Assembly: GCA_003156795.1 (NCBI GenBank)
Contig: PMHU01000341.1
Coordinates: 1-6,722 of the forward strand
Source: Acidimicrobiaceae bacterium
GTDB lineage: Bacteria; Actinomycetota; Acidimicrobiia; Acidimicrobiales; Palsa-688
Direction of reading: 5' to 3'
Length of the DNA: 6,722 nucleotides
Shown: piece by piece, positions 1 through 5,354 of the stretch
Layout: every line of letters begins with the position of its first letter
How positions within the stretch are numbered: position 1 is the stretch's first letter
Made by a program: the position numbers and the translations under genes
The notes under the pieces: model-generated
Told to the model about the DNA's origin: nothing
Databases searched by the model: none
The model's input: only the letters and a program-made list of their open reading frames with translations

Positions 1-582
1 CAGGGCGCCATCGGGTCCGCTGACGATCTCATCCGGGTAGTCGATACCAGCCCCCGTGTAGTTGGTGACGGTGCCGCCGGTCGTGATACGCCCGATGGAG
101 TTGTTGCCTATATTGGTGAACCACATCGCGTTATCGGTGCCGACCGCGATCCCCCACGGGCCCTTGATATCCATGCCGGTGTAGTTGGCGACGGTACCGT
201 CGGTGGTGATGCGCCCGATGGAGTTGTTGTCGGCGTTGGTAAACCACAGCGCGTTGTCGGGGCCGACCACGATCCCCCACGGGTAGTCGATCCCCGTGCC
301 CGGGTAGGACGACACGGTGTCGGCGGTGGTGACCCGGCCGATGGTGTTGCCGAGGTAGTTGGTGAACCACATGGCGCCGTCGGGCCCAGTCACTATCCCC
401 CAGGGGGCGGAGATCCCGTTGCTGATGGCGGCAGCCTGCGCCCTCGACACGGATGCCATGGCGGTGGTCGTGGGAAGGAGCAAGAGGGCGGCCAGCTGCG
501 CGCACGCGGCCGCGACCGTCACCGACCAACGAACGGCGATCCGCCCACGACGCACTCGCTTCACGCCTCCGCCTGCAGCCAC
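1..582 (-). CDS. Secreted Vgb-like (virginiamycin B lyase-type) beta-propeller, C-terminus beyond window
   Basis: The first 194 codons are visible and the frame is still open at base 1. Residues about 8-50 form an export signal: a basic stretch (VKRVRRGR), a hydrophobic core (VTVAAACAQLAALLLLP) and an Ala-rich end with a likely cleavage after SRAQA. A repeat of exactly 41 residues follows, with the Trp of PWGI at 61, 102 and 143 and the equivalent Asp at 184. Each unit reads like PWGIV-GPDNALWFTN-NNSIGRITT-GTV-NYTG, the signature of the Vgb/NHL-type propeller family. The founding member linearises streptogramin B antibiotics, but exported actinobacterial relatives are mostly uncharacterised and the catalytic C-terminal part lies outside, so antibiotic lyase activity should not be assumed. 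I chose the GTG at 582 because GAGAAGGGG lies 5 bases upstream. A GTG at 564 (starting MKRVRRGR) is the alternative. Confidence 0.85.
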   Translation of the reverse strand, partial: MAAGGGVKRVRRGRIAVRWSVTVAAACAQLAALLLLPTTTAMASVSRAQAAAISNGISAPWGIVTGPDGAMWFTNYLGNTIGRVTTADTVSSYPGTGIDYPWGIVVGPDNALWFTNADNNSIGRITTDGTVANYTGMDIKGPWGIAVGTDNAMWFTNIGNNSIGRITTGGTVTNYTGAGIDYPDEIVSGPDGAL

Positions 583-625
583 TTCCGCCCCTTCTCGTTC
601 CTACCCCTTGCCCAACCGAGACAGC

Positions 626-654
626 ATCTTCGCTCATGCGCCGCGGCCAGTCAA
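626..654 (-). promoter_or_regulatory. Putative promoter of the Vgb-like propeller gene
   Basis: On the minus strand, TTGACT (654-649) is followed after exactly 17 bases by GAAGAT (631-626), a good -35 with a partial -10 (A at position 2 and T at position 6). Transcription would start near 619, giving a leader of roughly 37 bases that contains the GAGAAGGGG ribosome site before the GTG at 582. This suggests the propeller has its own promoter and does not depend only on readthrough from the methyltransferase gene. It is motif matching only. Confidence 0.4.
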
Positions 655-939
655 GGCAAGTCCTGCCCCGACGCGGCGTTGTACCGACGAACCGGCAATC
701 GGCGTAATACCGTTCGGAGGGTCCGTCCGCGGCCGCCTGGCTCGCTTTCGACGAAGGCACTAGGCCATGGCGGGCACAACCCGCAACCGCAAGGTCGACG
801 ACGCTGCATAGCGCTCTAACTGGCGCTTCTCGGCACCAGACGTCACTGGTCCCGCATGACGCCAGATTCGGCAGATCCGCGCTCGATGTTGGCTCTGGGC
901 ACACAGCGGTGGAGCTGTCGTGATACGCGCTCGACCCGG
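655..939. other. Remainder of the 357-base gap between methyltransferase and propeller genes
   Basis: No coding frame here looks genuine. Open frames crossing it are antisense or out-of-frame shadows of the neighbours. The only structure I see is weak: an ACCAG/CTGGT inverted repeat with a 6-base loop at 836-851 and an AGCGC/GCGCT pair near 809-826. Neither has a T-tract, so I do not call a terminator for the methyltransferase gene, though one would be expected here. Confidence 0.5.
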
Positions 940-1737
940 TTAGTAGCTCCTGTTGGCGGAGGTGTATGCGAAGCCTCCGCCTCTCAGCGAACACTCGAAA
1001 TCATGAAAGCCTTTCTGGGCCAGTTCGTCTCTCAGCCAGAGCAGCGGCACGAAGTGAAGGGCGAAGCGCCGGTTCAGCCATCGCTTCGGTCTCGCAAGCT
1101 TGTCATGCGGCGCTTCGGCGAAGGTGCTCGCGGTCAACGTGGCCCTGGGGATGCTGACGCGGGAAAGCTCGCCCAGCACCTGGGCCAGGTCGGGGAAAGC
1201 GTGAAAGCCACCGGAGCAATTCACCCGCTGGAACGAGCAATCCGCGAGTGGCAGGTGGTGGGCGTCGCCGTGCACCAGCACGATGTTGGTGAGACCCGAC
1301 TCCCGGACCCGCGTAACCGCCCGGCGAAGCATGGACACCGAGTAGTCCACCCCGATCACCAAGCCTTCGGGGCCCACGCGCCTCGCCCACTCGACGGTGA
1401 AGTTGCCATGGCCACAGGCCAGGTCGAGCACTACGTCGTCGCAAGCGGGTCGCAGGCGTTCGGCGATGGCCGTCAGCTCAGCTTCGAAGCTCTTCATGCC
1501 GGCCACACGAAGCACACGGTCGCGCGCCCGGTCATACACCCACGCGGTGAACCTGGTGTCGAGAGCTCGCTGGCTGAAGGTCTGTGGAGTTCCGGGTGGC
1601 AGAGTCTCAACGAACCCGTCGGCGCCAACGACCAGATCGCTGGGCTGGTCAGGCCAGCCGACTGGGCGCAACAGGCGAGCGGCACGTTCTAGCGCCGACG
1701 GCGAGATCCCATCGGTGTCGGGGTTGCCCGTGTCCAT
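940..1737 (-). CDS. Class I SAM-dependent methyltransferase (Methyltransf_11 / UbiE-like)
   Basis: The 265-residue product transfers a methyl group from S-adenosylmethionine to an unknown, probably small-molecule, acceptor. The Rossmann-fold motifs are clear: motif I VLDLACGHGNF (about 103-113), acidic motif II VIGVDYS (127-133, Asp131 for the ribose), and VHGDAHHLPL (155-164), followed by SGGFHAFPD (175-183). Residues 1-60 precede the core and include GFVETLPPGTPQTFSQRALD, recalling the N-terminal part of cyanobacterial/plant-type methyltransferases but without their Cys pairs. I placed the start at ATG 1737, since upstream in-frame codons run antisense through the divergent regulator. No Shine-Dalgarno precedes it, but CACTAT ends 6 bases upstream, consistent with a leaderless message. 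It is divergent from a TetR-family repressor, its likely regulator. The substrate cannot be read from the sequence. Confidence 0.88.
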   Translation of the reverse strand: MDTGNPDTDGISPSALERAARLLRPVGWPDQPSDLVVGADGFVETLPPGTPQTFSQRALDTRFTAWVYDRARDRVLRVAGMKSFEAELTAIAERLRPACDDVVLDLACGHGNFTVEWARRVGPEGLVIGVDYSVSMLRRAVTRVRESGLTNIVLVHGDAHHLPLADCSFQRVNCSGGFHAFPDLAQVLGELSRVSIPRATLTASTFAEAPHDKLARPKRWLNRRFALHFVPLLWLRDELAQKGFHDFECSLRGGGFAYTSANRSY

Positions 1738-1794
1738 GCCTATATAGTGAGCAATCCCTCGTATTTTTGCTACACGCTTTTCGGGGCCCGGCCA
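1738..1794. promoter_or_regulatory. Divergent promoter/operator region between methyltransferase and TetR genes
   Basis: This 57-base AT-richer interval contains an imperfect inverted repeat. GTGAGCAA (1747-1754) faces TTGCTACAC (1767-1775), with perfect AGCAA/TTGCT inner arms, 12 bases between them, and one extra base in the right arm before GTG/CAC. On the minus strand CACTAT (1749-1744) sits 6 bases before the methyltransferase ATG and could be a -10 element. On the plus strand TATTTT (1762-1767) could be the -10 of the regulator gene. The repeat overlaps both, so a protein bound there could repress both directions. TetR-family regulators commonly bind such repeats in divergent intergenic regions; binding by this protein is inferred. 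Confidence 0.5.
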
Positions 1795-2430
1795 ATGACA
1801 CCGTTCGATCGCCGTCTCATGCCTCGCAAGCAGCCCAAACAACCCCGAGCGCAGGTGACGCGGGACCGGATCTTGGAAGCCGCTGCTCACGTTTTTGCCC
1901 TTCATGGCTACTCCGCCGGGACAACCAACCGGATCGCCGAAACGGCCGGCATGTCGATCGGTTCGCTCTACCAGTACTTCCCCAACAAAGACGCCATCCT
2001 CGTCGAGCTGGTCAAGGCTCACATCAATACCGGTATCGCCATCATCGACCGCCTCCTCACCGCTGGCCCGCTTCCCGACGCATTGGATGATCAGCTGCGA
2101 CTATTCGTGCGCGCCACCATCGACAACCACCTCCAGGAGCCAGCCCTACATCGTGTGCTGTTCGAGGAGGCTCCCCGGCCGCCCGAACTACTCGAAATGC
2201 TCCACCAAGCAGAGGACTGGGTCGTCGGAGCAGCCCAACGACAGATCGCCACCCACCCTCAGGTGACCGTCGTCGACACCGCCACCGCCGCCCGTCTCAC
2301 AGTCTCTGCCATCGAATCGCTGGTCCACCGCCACTTTGCCGCCGGCCAACCAGTCAAGATCGATAGCTTCGAAGACGAACTCGTCGCCATGCTTTTTCGC
2401 TACCTCACCGCCGCACCCAGCCTGTCGTGA
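1795..2430 (+). CDS. TetR/AcrR-family transcriptional regulator
   Basis: The 211-residue protein has a standard TetR N-terminal domain. After a basic lead (RKQPKQPRAQ), helix 1 is TRDRILEAAAHVFALHGY, followed by the helix-turn-helix TTNRIAETAGMSIGSLYQYFPNKDAIL (about residues 43-69), with the characteristic LYQYFPNK at 58-65. The remaining 140 residues form the helical ligand-binding and dimerisation part, containing LQEPALHRVLFEEAPRPPELLEM (about 113-135). The length is typical of the family. I chose ATG 1795; ATG 1819 and GTG 1747 are alternatives. The GTG start would put the operator-like repeat inside the coding region and add an unconserved N-terminus. No strong ribosome site precedes any of them. 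The gene is divergent from the methyltransferase, so its likely job is to repress that gene and itself. The ligand is unknown. Confidence 0.9.
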   Translation: MTPFDRRLMPRKQPKQPRAQVTRDRILEAAAHVFALHGYSAGTTNRIAETAGMSIGSLYQYFPNKDAILVELVKAHINTGIAIIDRLLTAGPLPDALDDQLRLFVRATIDNHLQEPALHRVLFEEAPRPPELLEMLHQAEDWVVGAAQRQIATHPQVTVVDTATAARLTVSAIESLVHRHFAAGQPVKIDSFEDELVAMLFRYLTAAPSLS

Positions 2431-2528
2431 CATTCTGAATTTCGTGAGCTTCGATGTCTTCCTTCAGCAATCGCATCCGAGAGTGGCCTTACCATCCTTC
2501 CGGTCGGCCGTCCGACGCCCTTCCAACA

Positions 2529-2548
2529 GGAGACCTAGTCGGAGACCT
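2529..2548. repeat. Short direct repeat GGAGACCT, 12-base spacing
   Basis: GGAGACCT occurs at 2529-2536 and again at 2541-2548, about 100 bases after the TetR stop codon and 170 bases before the small gene. The remainder of 2431-2718 shows no convincing gene, terminator or RNA. The repeat could be a regulator half-site pair or chance. Confidence 0.25.
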
Positions 2549-2718
2549 TCCTGAAGGGTTGCGGGAAGACGCCGCCGTCGTCAGCACCGGCGATGTGAGC
2601 TTTTCCACGTGATCCGGTCCGCCTGAACAGCGCCGAACGCCACTCGATACCCTGGGAGTCTAGGGCGCACCAGCATGGGCGGAGTGTTCTGTCGCGGTTT
2701 GAGGGGTAAGTTCAGCCC

Positions 2719-2943
2719 ATGACCGTGTCCGAACCGTCCTCTGGCCGCGAGTGGAGGTACCGGTTCACCCAGCCCGATGGAGTCGAGATCGCGATTCGTG
2801 ACTTGAACGGCGATGGCGCCGCTGAGACCCAGGCTAGGGACCTCTCGAAGTCGGGTGGCACGCCCGTGATTGTCCATCGGCTCCAGAAGTTGGCGAACTC
2901 CTGGGAATACGTGGTCGAGGTAGACGAGCGCTCCGACATCTGA
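2719..2943 (+). CDS. Small acidic protein of unknown function (74 aa)
   Basis: I do not recognise a named family. The product is short, acidic and soluble, with no signal peptide or membrane segment. It reads as a compact alpha/beta domain: EWRYRFTQPDGVEIAIRDL (11-29) could give two strands, AAETQARDLSKSGG (34-47) a helix, TPVIVHRL (48-55) a strand, and SWEYVVEVDERSDI (61-74) a final strand with an acidic tail. DLNGDGAAE (28-36) resembles an EF-hand/dockerin calcium loop, but a single copy is weak evidence. Codons favour G or C in third position, which supports real coding. TAAGTT (2707-2712) ends 6 bases before the ATG, suggesting a leaderless transcript. GAGGGG (2701-2706) lies 12 bases upstream, too far for an ideal ribosome site. 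It appears monocistronic. Confidence 0.65.
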   Translation: MTVSEPSSGREWRYRFTQPDGVEIAIRDLNGDGAAETQARDLSKSGGTPVIVHRLQKLANSWEYVVEVDERSDI

Positions 2944-2955
2944 CCCGTAGCGGCA

Positions 2956-2985
2956 TGCTGACCCTCGCGAAACGACGGATCAGCA
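2956..2985 (+). terminator. Hairpin after the small gene, possible terminator without U-tract
   Basis: TGCTGA (2956-2961) pairs with TCAGCA (2980-2985). Inside this, CC/GG and TCG/CGA can also pair around a CGAAA loop. It starts 13 bases after the stop codon of the 74-residue protein. No run of T follows, so intrinsic termination is uncertain. It may instead stabilise the 3' end. Confidence 0.3.
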
Positions 2986-3297
2986 CTCGGACCGGGCGAC
3001 ACATGTCCAGAATGCCTGATCAGGTCTGCCCCTCGTCGTCCCGGCCTGACCTGCTTCATCGTCTCGCGCATCGCGAGGCCATCCGAGACTCTCTCTAGAC
3101 CCACGCTCCTTGTAGACCTACGAAAAGTTTCGACGCGGTCTGTCCTCGTCTTCCCGTGACTGGCCTGAAGGGCGGGCATGTTCGCTCGGTCAATCAAATT
3201 GGAGCGAGTCAAGGGACGGCCCGAAACGAGCGAGGACACGAAGCGAAGCAGAGGGCCCGGAGCGAGACCTTGAGGCCCCCGGTCATTTGATCGAGAA

Positions 3298-3336
3298 CCC
3301 AGTACTGGGGCTGCCAGCCAGCCCGGCGGGTGGCTG
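3298..3336. repeat. Perfect 12-base palindrome next to a bulged hairpin
   Basis: CCCAGTACTGGG (3298-3309) is a perfect palindrome. Five bases later CAGCCA (3315-3320) pairs with TGGCTG (3331-3336), extended by CCC/GGG around a GGC loop with one bulged G. No T-tract follows, so this is not an obvious intrinsic terminator. It could be a protein-binding site plus a structured RNA element. Confidence 0.4.
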
Positions 3337-3477
3337 ATCGCTGCCCTCTCGGATATGACCCCGTTCGGAGCGTTCTGGCGTCGCGATATGTGTCGGAGGC
3401 CGGGGGATTCGCGCCGCGCCCCGAACCATTCGTTATGCGCCGCGCCGACGTCTGTGAACCTGTCCCACATCAGGTGT

Positions 3478-3540
3478 TCGGGGCGTAGCGGACGCCCAAC
3501 GCCTGCGGTTGTATCGAGTCGCCCCGACGCGTTGTAGGGC
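3478..3540. repeat. Nested inverted repeats of unknown role
   Basis: TCGGGGCG (3478-3485) and CGCCCCGA (3520-3527) are perfect 8-base inverted arms. Inside them, CAACGC (3498-3503) can pair with GCGGTTG (3506-3512) with one bulge. An alternative pairing joins GCCCAACGC (3494-3502) to GCGTT-GTA-GGGC (3529-3540). On the minus strand the end reads GTTGGGC, matching the integron attC core GTTRRRY, but the partner AAC box is poor and the span is short. Confidence 0.35.
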
Positions 3541-3708
3541 ATCTCAGGGGAGGGCAGCAATGCTTAGCTCGACGGATTGGAGGACTCGGGTCGGGAGGCG
3601 CCCCTCCAGCCGCGCCATAGTCGCTCCGCGTCTTTGTCCTGCTGTTAGCAGAGGGGGGATAAGGTTTGGGGCGTGTGGCCTCGTTCGGGCCGCAGGGGGA
3701 GGGCCGGA

Positions 3709-5055
3709 ATGTCTGGCTCGATCGCAATGGGAGCATTGGGCGGGATTCGCCGATATGGCCGCCGGAGGTTGGGGACGTCTGTGTTGGCGATGGCGACGGT
3801 TGGCGCTGTTGTAGCCGGGGTGATGTTGTCGGGTGGGCCCGTTGCCGAGGCTTCGGGTAGCGCGAGCCCTTACACGGTTCTCACGGTTGCTGCCGCCTCG
3901 GGAACGGGGGTCGCGGTCGACGAGACCACGAACACCATCTACGCCACAGACTACGGGTTGACACCGGGCGGGGTGTCTGTCATCGACGGGTCCACCGACA
4001 CGGTGGTTGCCACTGTCAGGGTCGGCCCCTACCCCGTCGGGGTGGCCGTCGACGAGTCCACAGACACTGTCTACGTCGCCAACAGCACCAATATCCCACC
4101 TAACACCGAGCAGGGCACGGTGTCGGTGATCGATGGGGCCACCAACACGGTGACCGACACCATCGAAGTCGGCATCACACCTGAAGGCGTGGCCGTCGAC
4201 GAAACCACCGACACCATCTATGTCACGAACTATGTTTCCGGCACGGTATCGGTGATAGACGGGGCCACCAACACTGTGACCGCCACGGTCGCGGTCGGCA
4301 CCGATCCGATCGGGGTTGCGGTGGACGACAACACAGACACCATCTACGTCACCAACCACGAATCGAACACAGTGTCCGTGATAGACGGGGCCACCAATAC
4401 CGTCACCGCCACTATCGCGATGGGATACGTGATGGAAGGCGTGGCCGTCAACGAGAACACAGACACTATCTATGCCACTACCGGAGGGCATCTGTATGTC
4501 ATAGACGGGGCCACCAACACTGTGACCGCCACGGTCGGGGAGGGCTCCGCAGCCCAAGGGGTGGCGGTCGACAGAACCACAAACACCGTCTACGTCACCA
4601 ACTACGGATCGAACACGATGTCCGTGATTGACGGGACCAGCAATACCGTAACCGCCACAGTGGCGGACTGCTGCCGCCCCAACGGTGTGGCTGTCGACGA
4701 GAACACTGGCACTATCTACACGGCCAACTGCGATAAGGGGTGTCCGCCCACGGTGGCGGTGATCATCACATCGACCGTGACCGTGTCACCAACCTCAGGT
4801 CCCGCCGCAACGGCAGTCACGGTCTCGGGGCGAGGCTTCAACCCCGGCGAAACCATCAAGATCACCTACAAGACTGGCCTCGCCTCACCGAAACAGGTCA
4901 CGATCTGCACCACTACCGCAGCCTCCGACACCTCCTACACCTGCTCGGGGACCATCCCGCTCGCAGCAACAGCAGGCACCAACGGCGCACACAAGATCCT
5001 GGCCAAAGGACTGACCTCGGGCATCAAAGTTCACACCACCTACACCCTCACCTGA
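3709..5055 (+). CDS. Secreted seven-bladed YVTN beta-propeller with C-terminal TIG-like domain
   Basis: The 448-residue product is exported: a basic N-terminus (RRYGRRR, about 15-20) precedes a hydrophobic segment (LAMATVGAVVAGVML, 26-40) and a probable cleavage after VAEASG. Twin arginines are present, but the Tat consensus is imperfect, so Sec export is equally possible. Seven YVTN repeats begin at about residues 67, 111, 160, 202, 244, 284 and 326, each reading GVAVDE-T-TIYVTN then VSVIDGATNTVTATV. Seven is the usual number for a closed propeller. Residues 355-448 resemble an immunoglobulin-like TIG/IPT domain (VSPTSGPAATAVTVSGRGFNPGE) with Cys400 and Cys412 possibly bridged. Cysteines also cluster at 321, 322, 341 and 345 around the last blade. 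The start is ATG 3709, five bases after GGGGGAGGG; GTG 3673, 7 bases after TAAGGT, is the alternative. It is likely an extracellular binding or scaffold protein with unknown ligand. No membrane anchor or LPXTG motif is visible. Confidence 0.88.
   Translation: MSGSIAMGALGGIRRYGRRRLGTSVLAMATVGAVVAGVMLSGGPVAEASGSASPYTVLTVAAASGTGVAVDETTNTIYATDYGLTPGGVSVIDGSTDTVVATVRVGPYPVGVAVDESTDTVYVANSTNIPPNTEQGTVSVIDGATNTVTDTIEVGITPEGVAVDETTDTIYVTNYVSGTVSVIDGATNTVTATVAVGTDPIGVAVDDNTDTIYVTNHESNTVSVIDGATNTVTATIAMGYVMEGVAVNENTDTIYATTGGHLYVIDGATNTVTATVGEGSAAQGVAVDRTTNTVYVTNYGSNTMSVIDGTSNTVTATVADCCRPNGVAVDENTGTIYTANCDKGCPPTVAVIITSTVTVSPTSGPAATAVTVSGRGFNPGETIKITYKTGLASPKQVTICTTTAASDTSYTCSGTIPLAATAGTNGAHKILAKGLTSGIKVHTTYTLT
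3907..4728 (+). repeat. Tandem coding repeat, seven propeller blades
   Basis: Seven units of about 120-147 bases (40-49 codons) encode the YVTN blades. The repeat is also strong at the DNA level: 37 bases at 4255-4291 recur identically at 4501-4537, an offset of 246 bases or two blades. The second unit is lengthened by an insert (STNIPPNTEQ), and the fifth is shortened around TTGGHLYVID. Confidence 0.8.
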
Positions 5056-5295
5056 CTACGAGCCAGGCGCCAGTGAGCGGTCCGGCTCTGAAGAGCGCCG
5101 CCAGGTCGTCGGAGACCGCGCCAGGACAATCGCTCTCGCGCTCCACAAGCAATCACGGCTCAGCCCACGAGCGCACGCCGAGTCGATCTGCGCCATGGCC
5201 CGCGCCTGGTCCATGAGGAAGCGGTAGCAGCCCTCGCCGAGTTTCGTGATCCGACCCTTCGGCCAACACGGTTGTCGCGCCTCGACGATTGTCGT
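5056..5295. other. Gap between the YVTN propeller and the hydrolase
   Basis: No gene is called here. Weak GAGCC/GGCTC pairing occurs at 5063-5091, without a T-tract, and no clear terminator is seen. A minus-strand open frame (5361 down to 5056, 101 codons) has high third-position G/C in its middle part (around CYRFLMDQARAMAQIDSA), but it overlaps the hydrolase promoter and start and matches no family I know. Confidence 0.4.
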
Positions 5296-5346
5296 AGCAA
5301 GCAGTGCAACTGAACGGTTGCACTTGCTGGGATGAGCCGCTACGGT
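5296..5346 (+). promoter_or_regulatory. Promoter with overlapping operator-like palindrome, upstream of the hydrolase
   Basis: A -35 TTGCAC (5318-5323) is separated by exactly 17 bases from a -10 TACGGT (5341-5346, TANNNT). The -10 ends 8 bases before the GTG at 5355, which points to a leaderless transcript. The -35 lies inside an inverted repeat: TGCAAC (5305-5310), six bases, GTTGCA (5317-5322), extended outward by AGCAAG (5296-5301) and CTTGCT (5323-5328) with three unpaired bases on the left. Such an 18-base core with flanking arms is typical of a dimeric repressor operator (TetR- or MarR-type). The regulator is unknown; the nearby TetR repressor is one candidate, though its own intergenic repeat has different outer bases. 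Confidence 0.5.
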
Positions 5347-5354
5347 CCATCGCT

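Larger units (their letters stand above)
2986..3708. other. Gene-poor stretch with several inverted repeats
   Basis: I see no convincing gene. A long minus-strand open frame (about 3560 down to 2712) crosses the stretch but runs antisense through the small gene, uses rare codons (AGG, AGA, ATA, CTA) freely and shows no domain. Local structure includes a stem at 3061-3079 (CTCGCG, loop CAT, CGCGAG), a bulged hairpin at 3182-3207 (TCGCTC/GAGCGA enclosing CAAT/ATTG), a purine-rich tract with GAGCGAG-like words (about 3200-3267), the palindrome at 3298-3309, a hairpin at 3315-3336 and nested repeats at 3478-3540. TAAGGT (3660-3665) near the right end could be the -10 of the YVTN gene. No match to tmRNA, RNase P, SRP RNA or tRNA is apparent. 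Confidence 0.45.

Noticed and set aside
131..994. 287-codon minus-strand open frame
   Set aside because: Its second half is an out-of-frame reading of the Vgb-like propeller, giving His/Arg-rich repeats. The true frame, with PWGI/WFTN/SIGRITT repeats, starts at the GTG near 582.
856..1692. 278-codon plus-strand open frame
   Set aside because: It is the antisense of the methyltransferase, whose SAM-binding motifs are unambiguous on the minus strand.
1738..2022. N-terminal extension of the methyltransferase to an upstream ATG at 2022
   Set aside because: The extra 95 residues would be antisense to the TetR DNA-binding domain and resemble no methyltransferase N-terminus. ATG 1737 fits the promoter-like CACTAT.
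2712..3560. 282-codon minus-strand open frame
   Set aside because: It runs fully antisense through the 74-residue gene, uses many rare codons, is Arg/Ser/Pro-rich without domains, and lacks a convincing ribosome site. High-G+C DNA often gives such long antisense frames.
2944..3708. tmRNA, RNase P, SRP RNA or tRNA in the long gap
   Set aside because: I looked for the conserved cores of these RNAs and the T-loop GGTTCGAAT pattern on both strands and saw none.
3544..4557. 337-codon minus-strand open frame, rich in GGPVYHRH-like repeats
   Set aside because: Its periodicity is the mirror of the YVTN blades on the other strand. The plus-strand product has a signal peptide, seven recognisable blades and a Shine-Dalgarno.
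3709..5055. CRISPR-like or satellite repeat
   Set aside because: The 120-147-base periodicity is in frame, codon-aligned and explained by the seven protein blades.
5304..5354. Upstream GTG start for the dienelactone hydrolase
   Set aside because: The added residues (MQLNGCTCWDEPLRSIA) are translated from the palindrome and promoter and are not typical of the family.
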